Positions 7,997 to 17,694 of a DNA stretch of 17,694 bases are shown here, piece after piece. Position 1 is the first letter of the stretch. Every line of letters begins with the position of its first letter. Under the pieces are notes generated by a model. The model ran no database searches. It saw only the letters and a list, made by a program, of their open reading frames with translations, and was not told the origin of the DNA. Origin of the DNA: Cudoniella acicularis (Eukaryota; Ascomycota; Leotiomycetes; Helotiales; Helotiaceae); NCBI GenBank assembly GCA_013054445.1, contig JAAMPI010001215.1, forward strand, positions 1-17,694, written 5' to 3'. Made by a program: the position numbers and the translations under genes.

Positions 7997-9088
7997 CACT
8001 GGGCCGGCAGTGCACAAAACCAACACAAACCAAAAGACACTCGAAAACTTGCACAGGTCTTTCTAGAGGGTTATATTTAGAATTGTTTTGCAAATATAAC
8101 TGTGGCGTAAACGCTAGATAACTTTTGGTCGATTATCTGGGGCAGAAAAGGGGGGAGGCTCGCTTAGCCCACGACGTGATTGCTGGAAATACAGCGCACA
8201 GTCCCTGTAACCCGTTACTTAAGTAGGCGGGGCAGAAACGGCGCAAAGGTGTTGCAATATATGTAGAGTATTTCTAACACTTCAAAATATTTACTACTTC
8301 CCGACAGCAAAAGTTTATGTTCCTCGATCCACTAGTTCTTCCATATCCCTTTATCACTCCGATGATAAGAATTTTTCAAATTAATTCGTAGTCGCGTTTT
8401 CGCTTTTTCTGCAAGTCGGGTGACAGGCTAACTAGCTTTAGGGAGGTTAGGCTCCTGAGTGTGGGGAGCTAAAGACTAGAGTTTTAGCGAGGAGATCCTG
8501 AAATACAGCACCCCTCACATGTGGCTCTAGTCCCAGCCGCTACTCCCCGCACACAATTCTTCATTTATATCCTGATTAAAAACAGAAAAAGAAGATCAAG
8601 CAATGACACATGAATCACCTAAAATTCACCCGGTAATTATCTTTCATAGGACGAGAAATTCAAGACTGCAAAACATCATAGCGAAAGCAAGACTCTAGTT
8701 GAACCATGTTCTCCATCTTTCAAAGCATACTCACTACCCACTCCTCACATATCACAAGCACAAAAAACAATTCAAACAAAAACTTTCGACTCGAACAAAA
8801 TTTCATTCCAGCACTAAATGTCTAGAACCATACTCGTGTGGGACGCGATATCCTTGCTCCTCGTACAAATTAAGTATAAACCAAAAAACAAAACTCCGCT
8901 TCAAGGGAAGGAAGACGCCCCTCTTCCCCCCCTTGTAAAAAAATGCAAACCCCAATCTAATAGTCTAAGCAAAATTCTCATATCATCAATTCATCAAACA
9001 TTTTCCCATCCCCCGCAAGACGCTAGACCATTAAATACTCCTCCCGTCCAGACTTCCAATTATGCTCCATAAAGCCAGCCGGTTTTAT
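7997..9088. other. Intergenic, no gene seen
   Basis: No convincing coding frame. GCACTG/CAGTGC arms at 7996-8013 could form a short hairpin. Around 8430-8555 there are nested partial inverted repeats (CTAGCTTTAG with CTAAAGACTAG, and GTGTGGGGAG with CTCCCCGCACAC) that do not fold like a tRNA. The part from about 8700 to 9088 is A- and C-rich and should include the 3' untranslated region of the cupredoxin gene. Confidence 0.5.
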
Positions 9089-10158
9089 TTATGCGGAGAA
9101 AGAAGCTGCGCGACGGCCTTTATAAGCAATAGGCGAGTGCTTAGCTGAGCCAGTTCCCCACGCGACGCCGCCAGTGCCAGTAGCCTTGTGGTTAACGATG
9201 GTATTGCTTGCAGGTGCGGTGCCAGAAGGTCCGACGCTGGTATAGACGACGCCAGTACCAGAAGCGGTGGCAGTAGCAGTAGCCATGCTGAGGAAAGCAT
9301 CGAATTTTCCAGCTGGATTAACACCGAGGACCATTCCCTTGTGGCAGTGGGAGACTTTAACAGTTTGAGCGCAGTAGAACCAGAGCGGGGTGCTGACATT
9401 GACTTGGAAGGTTGCATTGCTGACGCCCGTGTGGTTGGTGGGGTTGAAGTGGTCGAAGTGAGTATTGAAGCCGCCGGCGAGGGGCTCGCAGGGCTTGTCG
9501 AAGGAGGATTGTGTCACGGTGTGGTTGGTGCTGTTGAAGTCGAAGAAGATCACGTCGCCGATGGCGGCGTTGAGTTGCTCGTCTCTGTATTTCAGAAGGC
9601 CATCGGCGCCGACGATCACATGGTGGGTGGTTCCTGCTCCAGTGGCGCTGGATGTTGTGGTAACGGAAGCAGAACTCGTAGGTGGGAGGGCTGGAGTAGT
9701 GCTTGCGGTCGCTCCACTGACGGTTGAAGTGATTGTGGTTGTTGCGCCGTTGATAACTGTGACGGAAATGTTGACGATGATGACCGTAACCTAAAGATGT
9801 GAATTAGTATTCATGCGTCAAATGAGATCGGAGACAGAAAACTTACAGTGTTTTGCTCGTAAATAGCGACGGTGCAATCCTTGCTACCAGTACCAGTTGG
9901 ATAGACCCAAACCGAGGTTTGTGATCCATTGTAGTCTACTGAAGTGACGGTTGCCCCGGCAGTAGTAACATATGGAGTTGGCGCAGAGGAGTATGCGTTG
10001 TTATTTCCTGGTAAACCTGCACCACCAGCAGTAACAGTAACTGTCTGGTAGACAGTTGTTGGTGCTGGATCTGTGCAAACAACTTGAACGTCTTGAATGT
10101 GATTGGCAGAGGCAAGACCGAAGACGGCGCCGAGAGATGCAATGCTGGAGAACTTCAT
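9089..10158 (-). CDS. Secreted serine/threonine-rich cupredoxin
   Basis: Two exons, 10158-9847 and 9790-9089, are joined over a 56-bp intron (GTAAGT...CTAAT...TTTAG), giving 337 residues. MKFSSIASLGAVFGLASA is the signal peptide. Residues 19-160 are Thr/Ser/Val-rich with TTVYQTVTVT-type tracts, probably O-glycosylated. From about 162 follows a plastocyanin-like cupredoxin domain: VGADGLLKY, AIGDVIFFDF, NHTVTQSSF with ligand His194, PLWFYCAQ with Cys244, and SHCHKGM with His252 and Met257. Cys205 and Cys253 probably form the usual disulfide. All four type-1 copper ligands seem present. The C-terminal tail is Gly/Ala/Thr-rich without a hydrophobic end, so no GPI anchor is evident. Fungal relatives are extracellular or cell-surface proteins of unsettled function. 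Retaining the intron would end the protein 11 residues after exon 1, before the cupredoxin domain. Confidence 0.93.
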
Positions 10159-10363
10159 GATGATAGTGAAAATTAAGTTGGACTACAGAAAATTGCCGAG
10201 GGTTTGAAAACAAATAGTAGTTGTTGGAAGATCTAGGAAGAAAGACAAAGATCTAACGATTGTGTCAAGGAAAAGACAAGATAGGAAAAAAGGGAAAGAA
10301 GCTGATAGATTGAAAGATGTTGTAATGAGATGAAGAGCCAAATATTGAGATACTCACCTCTCC

Positions 10364-10371
10364 CTTATATA
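10364..10371 (-). promoter_or_regulatory. Candidate TATA box of the cupredoxin gene
   Basis: TATATAAG on the minus strand, about 205 bp upstream of the ATG. The interval between them reads as a pyrimidine-rich leader with TTTCTTCC and CTTTCCC tracts on the coding strand. This fits fungal 5' leaders. Confidence 0.5.
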
Positions 10372-10570
10372 TCATCTTGAAGTTGGTGACAGATGCCGGA
10401 GCTACTGGGCTGGGTATTCCGGATATTGGTGTACCGGTGAGAACTATGCTCGACGGTGCTGCGCATTCCCATTTTCAAAATGTGGAGGAGAAAATTACCA
10501 GGGGCATTGCAGCGTCGGGTAATAAGATCGTGCTGAGTCGATTTGCAGGGGGCCTGGCGGGATTTCAATT

Positions 10571-10593
10571 GGCCGGAAATGTTGTTTCCGGCC
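10571..10593. repeat. Perfect 9-bp hairpin in the cupredoxin upstream region
   Basis: GGCCGGAAA (10571-10579) and TTTCCGGCC (10585-10593) pair perfectly around TGTTG. It lies about 410 bp upstream of the cupredoxin ATG. It could be a dimeric factor site, a cruciform or a decayed element end; the sequence does not decide. Confidence 0.6.
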
Positions 10594-13500
10594 ACCTCTA
10601 GAAATAGCTGATGAACAAAGAAGCGCCACACCAATGATGTCGATGTCAGCATAAACGCCGTGCTTTCACAGCTCTTTTACAGCCGTAAGCGCAAACGCCA
10701 GCGGCCGACGTGTCCGTGACGTGGCGCAGCGGATTTTGTAATCATGAATTGCTGAATCATTTGCCTAACATCGAGGTCTGTGGCAATGACGATAGAACCA
10801 GGTTCGGCAGGTGGGAGTCATGACCCGGATGTGATAAATCCGAAAAAAGAGTAATCGATGATTACAAGATCAAAAAGGATGCCTTGCGACAACACTGCAA
10901 CTTCTGGGACAATGAGACTTATTCACGCACGATTTTTGACTTCTTCGACGTTTCCGGGCTGAAGATCTTCGTAGTCTTTCGCCGTGCATGCTGCAGTAGC
11001 ATATCGGTATGTGCATTGAGTGAAATACTGTACCCACTAGGGTGAAAGGGGAATCAGCAGGCTTGCGGGAGAGAGGCTGACGATTCCTGCCGGTGACTTG
11101 ATGCGTGGAGCTCAAAAGAAAGTTCTGACCCCAAAATGATCATTACACATGGGTCCATAAGGCTGGAATCCTTCAGCCAAGTCCCCGGATCATAGCAATA
11201 GTAATGGAAATCAAGCTTAATGAAAAATCTTATCTCATCTTGATCGTCTAAGAGTCTTAGAAGAAGGACAGGGCATTTCAACCAATTAATGAGAGAGCTG
11301 CATGATGGATTTCTTCAACCGTGTCTTCCATGCGGGCAAAACTGACAACAACTATTGCCAAGGCCACGGCTTACACTTTTGGAAGAGCAGTTGCTTCGAG
11401 AGCCAATTGTTATAAGAACCCCGGGGTTGAAGTTTCTGATAGGCAACGTCAGGGCCGCCAAGTTTATGCGCGGCGACGTTTTCAGCCGCAAGAGAAGTCT
11501 GTTCCGTGGGAAGGTGTCAAAGATGATGGGTGTCGCACCCCATCACAATATCACCTGGGAAGTCCATGTGAATGTTGGATCCCTTTGGGGGCCTAACAAA
11601 CGGTCTGATCGAAAGGACCACGACTCCCAAACGACTACGTACTGTAAGCAGACACGTAGTTTTCATGCTACTTCTCAAGATGGTTGGTCATAGGAATACC
11701 CAACTGATTCATCGGGAAGGGCAGCAGCGGTCTCGTTTTCTGTTGCTAAGAAGCCAAGAGCCATCAAGTCATCCATCGGAGGTGGCAATCGATTAAGACA
11801 TTGATGACTTTGTCGCTGAGTCTTCGGCATAAAGTGGTATGCGTCTGAGTAAGTTTGCTCCTTCAATTACCGGCAACAACACCTGGGCCACGGCTAACAT
11901 GGGTTTAGATTTGGTTCCAGATGCTGAGCGGTGTCTTTGAGCCTGTGAGGTTTGCCATTTCATCACTATTCTTTCGGATATCATCGAGGCACTATCTTGC
12001 CGTTCGAGGCTGAGATTTATGCCGAAAATGTCATCTTCTGCGGGTATTACTAGAGCAAAATCAATAAGCCATGTCGGATCGGACATGGCCGACATGCTTT
12101 CTTAAAATGAGAGAAAAGCTACCGATGGCAAGTCGATTAATTTTCTCATGGCGTGGAGCACCTGCTTCTCTAGTTGCATTTTCTCCAAGATGAGCGGACT
12201 AACCTTACGACGAAGCAAAATGATTTCTGGCCGAAATTTGCACCAGAGAGAATCGCAAGAGGCAAACATTCCAATAATACGGGAGGAAGCCATAATAACC
12301 CTGCGTGCCCAAGAAATAGCTGATGCTTACCATTTAGACCAGAAGTTGCCGCTATGTTTGGGATGAGAATCCAACCCATACCATAGCCCAACAAAGGTGT
12401 CTGTACCTCCTCTATATGGGACACAAATTGTCAACCAGCGAGCGCCTTGATTCACATTGTGGGAGTCGCGCACGATCCCAGAGAATGCCCCAAAATCCAG
12501 CGCCGAAGAGTAGTCGAAACCCTTCCCTCTTCCCGTCGCGATAGCTCGTGGTTAAGAACCAATGTCCAATAATCTCCCAACCCGGTATGGGATGACAGCT
12601 CATGTTTTGATAGATGTTAAAGCGCGGGAGGAGTATGGCCAGTCGAAAGTGCCGTATTTGGAAGCCATTCGACATCGGAAAACCGGCGGGATGAAACATG
12701 TATGCAGCTTTCGAGAATGCTGATGGCACAAGTGCGTGTAAATATCATGGGATTCGTATCCTTCCAGTATCGACCGTTTCGTTCTGCCAAGTGTTCCAGA
12801 ATTCGAAGAAAATCGTGCGAAGGCCTGCCTGGGCAACGCATGCTGCTGGCTACAACGCAACTTGACGCAGAGAGCAACCTGACGAATTCTTCAGGCGCAG
12901 ATCCTCATAATATAGACGACCTGACGAAAAGACCACTGCAAGCAATTGACATACATCTGTCGCGCCGAGAAAAGAATGCTTCGCAATGCAGACGATTACG
13001 AACTCAGCGCTCTGACATCAGCACCAACAAAATTTGCTAGCGCTGTACTGCCACAAAGATCGTCCGTCATTCTCGCAAAGCTTTTTTCGTCAAACGAGAA
13101 GATCGTCACAACAACTTGTGTTATTGAATCTGAGGTCGGATGTCACGTTGCTTCAGTTTGACAAATTTCGTGAAGTGAAGGTAGCTTGGATGAGAGGAAG
13201 AGAGAAGCTTGCACGGGAACCTTCCGAGTGAATTGCATTGCATTTTGCCGCTCCGGCGCTAAGCAGGGCTGCGTCCTTGGTGTGGTTTGATCGACAGTGG
13301 CTTCGGCTTCGGCTTCGGGCTGCATCGACCGGCTCATTTGTTTATTTTCACCCCTCAACTCCAAACCTCACTCACTAGAACAGTTCCTCAGGTTTATTGG
13401 TGCTTAATATACTACTTTCTATCCAAATTGCTTCTGTTTCAAATGTTTCCCATGAAGAAGTCTTCTGAAAGAACCCAAACATCTTTCAACAATAGCACTG

Positions 13501-13667
13501 CCAAGACACTCTCTTTCCATCATTCTTTAACCCTTCGTATTCGTCCACCGGGCCCATTCGTAGTCAAGAACCGCCACCACCTGCCCCAAAACCCATCGTA
13601 AAAGCATTCCACTTTCTTACCCTGCAAAAACACAAACAGCCTCATGCCAAGCAGCAAGTGCAATTTT
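10594..13667. other. Long gene-poor stretch with scattered coding-like pieces
   Basis: About 3 kb in which no frame can be built into a gene. Several moderate frames look protein-like but lack starts, splice sites or continuity: plus strand 11346-11693 (contains RTPGLKFLIGNVRAAKF and RKRSLFRGK), and minus strand 12095-11793, 12424-12170 (hydrophobic, GYGMGWILIPNIAA) and 12880-12412 in shifting frames. I recognise none of them. Short palindromes include GTAATC-GAT-GATTAC at 10851-10865 and GCCATGTC/GACATGGC at 12068-12089. It may hold one or more decayed genes, but chance frames are the simpler reading for some of these. Confidence 0.4.
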
Positions 13668-13675
13668 TGACGTCA
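13668..13675. promoter_or_regulatory. CRE-type palindrome TGACGTCA
   Basis: A perfect TGACGTCA, the consensus site for ATF/CREB-type bZIP factors, about 350 bp upstream of the cerato-platanin ATG. Whether it regulates that gene is inference. Confidence 0.4.
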
Positions 13676-13861
13676 CACTTTGGTTGCCAGCGCAGCCCCT
13701 CGTAACCTTACTTTTTACCCGGCCAAGCAGCTGTGGGGTAAAAGCTCGTATCGATACTTTACTCTACCGGCAGCTCTCTCCGCAATTAATGCCGCTGCTA
13801 GGAAGTTAGGGATGGTAATAATTGAGGAATACGAAGACACGTGAGGGGGTTGGTTTTCATA

Positions 13862-13870
13862 TATATAAAG
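13862..13870 (+). promoter_or_regulatory. TATA box of the cerato-platanin gene
   Basis: TATATAAAG lies about 160 bp upstream of the ATG. It is followed by CTCTGTCGAG and a C/T/A-rich leader (TCTTTTCATCTTCATCTC) typical of strongly expressed fungal genes. The start context CCAAAATGC is also favourable. Confidence 0.7.
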
Positions 13871-14027
13871 CTCTGTCGAGTTTCAAGATTTTTCTTTTCA
13901 TCTTCATCTCATCTCAAGCCAAAGACATCTGTTCTATACAAGAATCTTCAAAAGTCAAAAAATCAAGACTCACATTTTCAATAACCAAACCTTCAAACCT
14001 TAAAAGCCCCCCAATCAACCACCCAAA

Positions 14028-14435
14028 ATGCAATTCTCCCTCCTCCCCCTCATCACCCTCCTTTCCGCCACAAACGCAATAACCGTCTCCTACGACACCG
14101 GTTACGATGACGCCTCCCGCTCCCTAACCGCCGTATCCTGCTCCGACGGTTCCAACGGTCTCCTCTCGCGGTACCCAACACAAGGACAACTCCCTCACTT
14201 CCCTCTGATCGGCGGCGCCTCAACAATCGCTGGTTGGAATTCCGCTAGCTGTGGAACTTGTTATACGTTGACGTATAATGGGAAGAGTATTAATGTGTTG
14301 GCGATTGATCATGCGGCGCAGGGGTTTAATATTGCGGAGGAGGCGATGAATACGCTGACGGGGGGACAGGCGGTTCAGCTTGGTAGGGTGGATGCGCAGT
14401 GGGTGCAGGTGGATAAGAGTGTTTGTGGGTTGTAG
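14028..14435 (+). CDS. Cerato-platanin family secreted protein
   Basis: Intronless, 135 residues, the usual length for the family. [17 protein letters not shown] is the signal peptide, and the mature protein starts near [11 protein letters not shown]. Family hallmarks are all present: CSDGSNGL (38-45), IGG and [13 protein letters not shown] (69-81), the [14 protein letters not shown] strand-helix, and the closing DKSVCGL. Cys38, 75, 78 and 133 give the two conserved disulfides. These small double-psi beta-barrel, expansin-like proteins are secreted or wall-bound, can bind chitin oligomers and often act as elicitors in plants; those roles are known for the family and not shown here. It has its own TATA promoter and no functional neighbour. 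Composition is odd: up to about 14230 the coding strand is strongly C-rich, and from about 14232 to the stop it is strongly G-rich. Confidence 0.97.
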   Translation: MQFSLLPLITLLSATNAITVSYDTGYDDASRSLTAVSCSDGSNGLLSRYPTQGQLPHFPLIGGASTIAGWNSASCGTCYTLTYNGKSINVLAIDHAAQGFNIAEEAMNTLTGGQAVQLGRVDAQWVQVDKSVCGL

Positions 14436-14459
14436 GGTTTGGAAGGAATTGTGAGGGTT

Positions 14460-14478
14460 GGGGTGGGTGTGGGCGGGG
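14460..14478 (+). other. G-quadruplex motif in the 3' UTR
   Basis: Four G-runs with short loops (GGGG-T-GGG-TGT-GGG-C-GGGG) begin 25 nt after the cerato-platanin stop codon on the sense strand. This satisfies the canonical G3+N1-7 pattern, so both DNA and mRNA could fold. Folding and function are not shown. Confidence 0.6.
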
Positions 14479-15044
14479 AGGAGTTAATTTGTTTTGAAGG
14501 CAGAGAAGAGATTAATTTTTGCTAGTGCATGGAAACGGATTACAAAACAAAGCATTTAAAGGAGTCAGTAATGTAATGATATTTTCTTCCGACTTGGGTT
14601 GAATGGTTATCAGGCAGAGGTTCAAATTTTAGTTGTCGCTGTGTTGGAATTGACAGGTAACTTTATGTCAGGATAAAGAGTATCAAGGCTGAAAGTGAAT
14701 GTAGAAAAAATACAATAGAAGATTGAGCGTCAGACCGAAGTTCAAGAAAGACCTATCTGTCAGCGTTTCCCTGCAATGACGCGAGTTTTGTTGGACTAAA
14801 TATGACCATTATTGGCGAAACATTGTTCACACATCCCTTGTTGAAGGAGAAGTTCCATGGATGCTTGAGCTGTTTTTTGTATTTTTTAAATTTTTTTTTT
14901 AATTTTCTTTTTTGAAACTTGTAGTTACACATACACCGCAAGTCTGCTACCCTTTCGTGGGTCTAAGCCTGTAGTACCCATACACAGCAAGGGTGATGTT
15001 TTCTCTCGGGCTTCAAACCTTAAGAAGTAGTAGAGTAACTAAAG
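14479..15044. other. Intergenic between cerato-platanin and 2EXR genes
   Basis: Convergent 3' flanks with no coding frame of interest. A low-complexity T/A tract occupies about 14872-14914. I considered the GGTTCAAAT near 14620 as a tRNA B-box, but no tRNA can be folded around it. Confidence 0.5.
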
Positions 15045-15840
15045 TTACAACATCAAGACCAAATCGTCGCTGCTCAAGATCCGGCTTTGATCTCCAACAA
15101 CTCTGACTGTTGGCTTCGGTCCTAGTGGGTGGTATTCGGGTCCAAAGTTCTCGTAATGTACTCTCAAAAAGTCAATGTGACCATTGATGTTGAATGGCAC
15201 ACTCCATTGGGAAGCGAGAGGCCTCTGCGTCCCTGGGGGGTTTCGAACATTTTGCTCGTGCTCTCTGTCGACCGTGATAAGAAGTTCTCTCAGATTAGTG
15301 AAATCGATCAGTGGCCAGATATGGGTTACATTGAAGTGCTGGTCAACGGGGTAAAGTGAAGTCGGTAGGGCAAGTCTCTGTACTTCTTTGACTTCATAAG
15401 GAAACTGCGCGGCGAAGATTGAGAACGCCATGCCTGGAACTGATGGGCTCGGTGCGTGGAGGAGGGTCACAACATCAATGGTCGGATACCAGAAGATTGT
15501 TCCAACTTTTCCATCCTTATTACGAAGTCGCCAGCGTCTGTACCGAATTTGCGCAAAGTCTCGAGATTCGTAGCACACCGAGAAGGCGACGGGTTTCTCA
15601 ATCTCTTGGACAACTAAGTGATATAGAAAGATACGTCCGGCCTGAGCCAGCCTTGCAGATTTGACGTTGAAATGTATCTCTCGAGGTTCGAATGTGAATT
15701 CCCAGATCTGGCGGCGGAGTTCGTACCTATACTCCGGTCAGCTAGGAAGTCCTCACTTCATTAGATAAAGACTATTTGACTTACGGCAGATTAGGAAGGT
15801 TGACCGGCCCGCCTGGTAAAGTAACATTGGAGGCTACCAT
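15045..15840 (-). CDS. 2EXR-domain protein
   Basis: Two exons, 15840-15785 and 15726-15045, are joined over a 58-bp intron (GTAAGT...GCTGAC...TATAG), giving 245 residues. The join restores NLPNLPYELRRQIWEFTFEP (15-34), the opening of the 2EXR domain (LPxELRxxIW), followed by REIHFNVKSARL, a conserved CYESRDF helix and RYRRW. Downstream, DVVTLLHAPSP and HIWPLIDFTNLRELLITVDRE match the usual body of these fungal proteins. There is no signal peptide; it is probably intracellular. 2EXR proteins are abundant and expanded in filamentous ascomycetes and their function is unknown. It is convergent with the cerato-platanin gene and I see no functional link. Confidence 0.87.
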
Positions 15841-17694
15841 TTTGACTGTTTGCGATGTGTGGGCAAATGGAAGACGGAGTGTCACTCAGCGTAGTCCGCA
15901 AAGGGTAAAGAAGATGCGAAGTAGTTAACCCAAACACCCTCAATGGAAGTGGAGAAACCGCCTTGGGAATTTTGCAGTTACTGTCGTCCACTCGCGGACA
16001 GGTTGAGGAATAGGTCGATTTTCTTTGACGCCTGCGAATTGACTCGAACGCGGTCGAGTCAGACGAATTTCAGGCAGCGCGGCAGCCCAGGTTGGACATG
16101 GCAATCAACCTGTTATCGGGTTGGCAAACAGGAGCCGTCCCCTTGAGTCGGGGGTTGCAGAGATGGTAGTTCGCAATTCGATGGCGTTGTATGGAGTTAA
16201 GCAAGATGTGAATAAACTTGCTCTTCCAAGTTGAAGTTGATGAGAAAGTACAGCTTTGAAAAGTTCTGCCGGATTGTGCGTCACACCGCCTGCCAATCGT
16301 GGAAGCACCCTTGCCATAAGCGGAAAGGCTTCCGCAGATTGGCAGAAGCACTGTGACCTTGATCTTCACTTTCAACTTTTCCAACTCATTATTTGTCGAC
16401 TTCAACGTTCCAGCCTCGAGACAATCGCTTGATCAGAAGACCTCAACATCGACAGAGAGTTTCTCCGAAAATTCTAGGATTCATTGCTACGCCAAAATAT
16501 CTAGCAACCGAACGATTTTCGCACGAACACGAAATCGCGCACCCAACTGATCTCACGCGAGATTCGTCTGGACTCGGTATGAGGCCAAGCATACTTCCGC
16601 GCATCTTCGAAGACCGGAAGTGACAACTGGAAGTTCAATGTGCCCGAAGGTGAGGCCTTGTTTGGCCTCAGAATCAGAAGAAACCCCTTTGGCTCACACC
16701 TGGACTAGCCTGGTTAACCTGCCATATTCATTTCCCTTCAATCGCTCTTGAAAGATGCCTTTACTCGTCAACTTTCACAGCCGATTCTGGCTGCCTCCGA
16801 TCGTCGGCTCACGAAGAATTACTCGAAATTTTTGATGAGTACTGGATGGAAGTGGTGGTTTCAATCTTACATGCACTGAGAGGTCCGGGCATTCCTTGCA
16901 GATGCCGCGCATTCATTCGATGATTCGGTCACCATAATCGGTGTACGGAGTACACGACTACCGCATGTTTCCGCGAGGTTACGCCTCCAGGCCTCGTATG
17001 CCAAAGATTTTCACCCAGTCATCGAGTTAGAAAGTGTGGGGAAAACCTTCCGAGAAGCCCACTCCCTTCCAACATGTTTGTTTTGGCCGGGCGAAGGCTC
17101 CATTATTGAGGTGTAAACATTCTTGAACAGACACCAGAAATCAGTGTTCGAGGAGGCTTAGGAGTCAGGAGGTCATCATGCACGCTAACCCCGGCACTTC
17201 GCCCACTGAGGCCCCTCACTTTTTTCGCTTAAGGCGGTTGCCAAGCTCGAGCTTTCCCCAGGAAATTAGTGGTTTGTACGGAGTACACGCCCAGGTCCCG
17301 TAGGACCCGTCCAAGCGAGCATCGCACAGAATGAGACCTTGCAGAGAGATCTTGTGAAACAAACTTCAAAATGTCAAGACTTCTTCAATGGGGCCATCTT
17401 ACCGCGATAGCCTTGCGTTTCCTCGAACATTTGTTATTCCGATCGGGAGCTAGCGAGATGATCTTCCAGAAGCGTGCGGCAGCTAAGCCACTTTAAAAAT
17501 AACAAAACTCTTGGCAGCTGGCACATAATCGCGCCAAGACAATCCTTTGGTGGCAGGGCTAGAAACGGGCCACATTCATTCGCCTTGAGCAAAGTCCACC
17601 AGGCAGCAATCTAACATGGGCTGGCGACTCGAAATAGGCAGCTGCAGATGTCTGAGTGTCTCATCCCCTTTGAAAGAAAGTAATCACGAAATGC
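15841..17694. other. Right-hand intergenic region, no gene seen
   Basis: No credible coding frame; the longest frames have low-complexity or discontinuous content and no splice-supported extension. The region holds two copies of a 15-bp motif TGTACGGAGTACACG (16942-16956 and 17275-17289) and a TGAGGCC/GGCCTCA hairpin at 16651-16670. Part of it may be the promoter of the 2EXR gene or of a gene beyond the window edge. Confidence 0.5.

Noticed and set aside
9188..9794. Long plus-strand open frames opposite the cupredoxin gene
   Set aside because: They are antisense shadows of exon 2; the minus-strand frame has the signal peptide, intron and copper-ligand motifs.
10182..10357. 5' UTR intron of the cupredoxin gene (GTGAGT donor to CTGTAG acceptor)
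   Set aside because: The donor lies only about 10 bp downstream of the TATA box, so it is probably upstream of the transcription start.
12412..12880. Relic of an oligopeptide-type transporter on the minus strand
   Set aside because: A few segments looked membrane-like, but frames shift, stops intervene and no family motif is convincing.
14600..14640. tRNA gene
   Set aside because: GGTTCAAAT resembles a B-box, but no A-box or cloverleaf fits around it. No tRNA or rRNA was found elsewhere.
1..17694. CRISPR arrays, bacterial operons, phage defence systems, biosynthetic gene clusters
   Set aside because: The window is spliced fungal DNA. There are no regularly spaced repeats, and no PKS, NRPS, terpene synthase or P450 gene was seen near the SnoaL-like gene.

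Overview
The window looks like nuclear DNA of a filamentous ascomycete (Pezizomycotina). The reasons are spliced genes with short introns (48-69 bp, GT...AG, with CTAAC/CTGAC-like branch sites), C-T-rich 5' leaders, families typical of such fungi (cerato-platanin, serine/threonine-rich cupredoxin, type-B lipase/carboxylesterase, secreted CVNH-like proteins, 2EXR protein), and a transposon relic with RIP-like stops. A helotialean (Leotiomycetes) host is a guess from the gene families. No bacterial, organellar or viral features were seen.

Layout. Positions 21-145 hold a GGGTA/TACCC palindromic repeat that abuts the 3' end of a dead DD34E Tc1-like transposase (156-461). A gene-poor stretch follows. 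A seven-exon secreted type-B carboxylesterase (1631-3611, +) comes next, then a convergent intronless SnoaL-like (NTF2-fold) protein (3805-4299, -). A small MITE-like inverted-repeat element lies at 4624-4797. Two paralogous three-exon genes for small secreted CVNH-like proteins follow on the minus strand (5092-5668 and 7062-7608). Their exon phases, intron lengths and TATA spacing match. A two-exon secreted cupredoxin (9089-10158, -) is next, then about 3.5 kb without a convincing gene. An intronless cerato-platanin (14028-14435, +) has a clear TATA box, and a two-exon 2EXR-domain protein (15045-15840, -) follows. The last 1.85 kb appears non-coding.

How the genes fit together. Five of the seven intact genes encode proteins with N-terminal signal peptides: an esterase, two probable lectins, a copper-binding-type surface protein and a cerato-platanin. 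The locus is therefore rich in wall or apoplast-facing proteins, but I see no shared pathway and no biosynthetic cluster. The SnoaL-like and 2EXR proteins are predicted to be intracellular and of unknown role. All exon joins come from reading splice signals and family motifs by eye and have not been tested against RNA.
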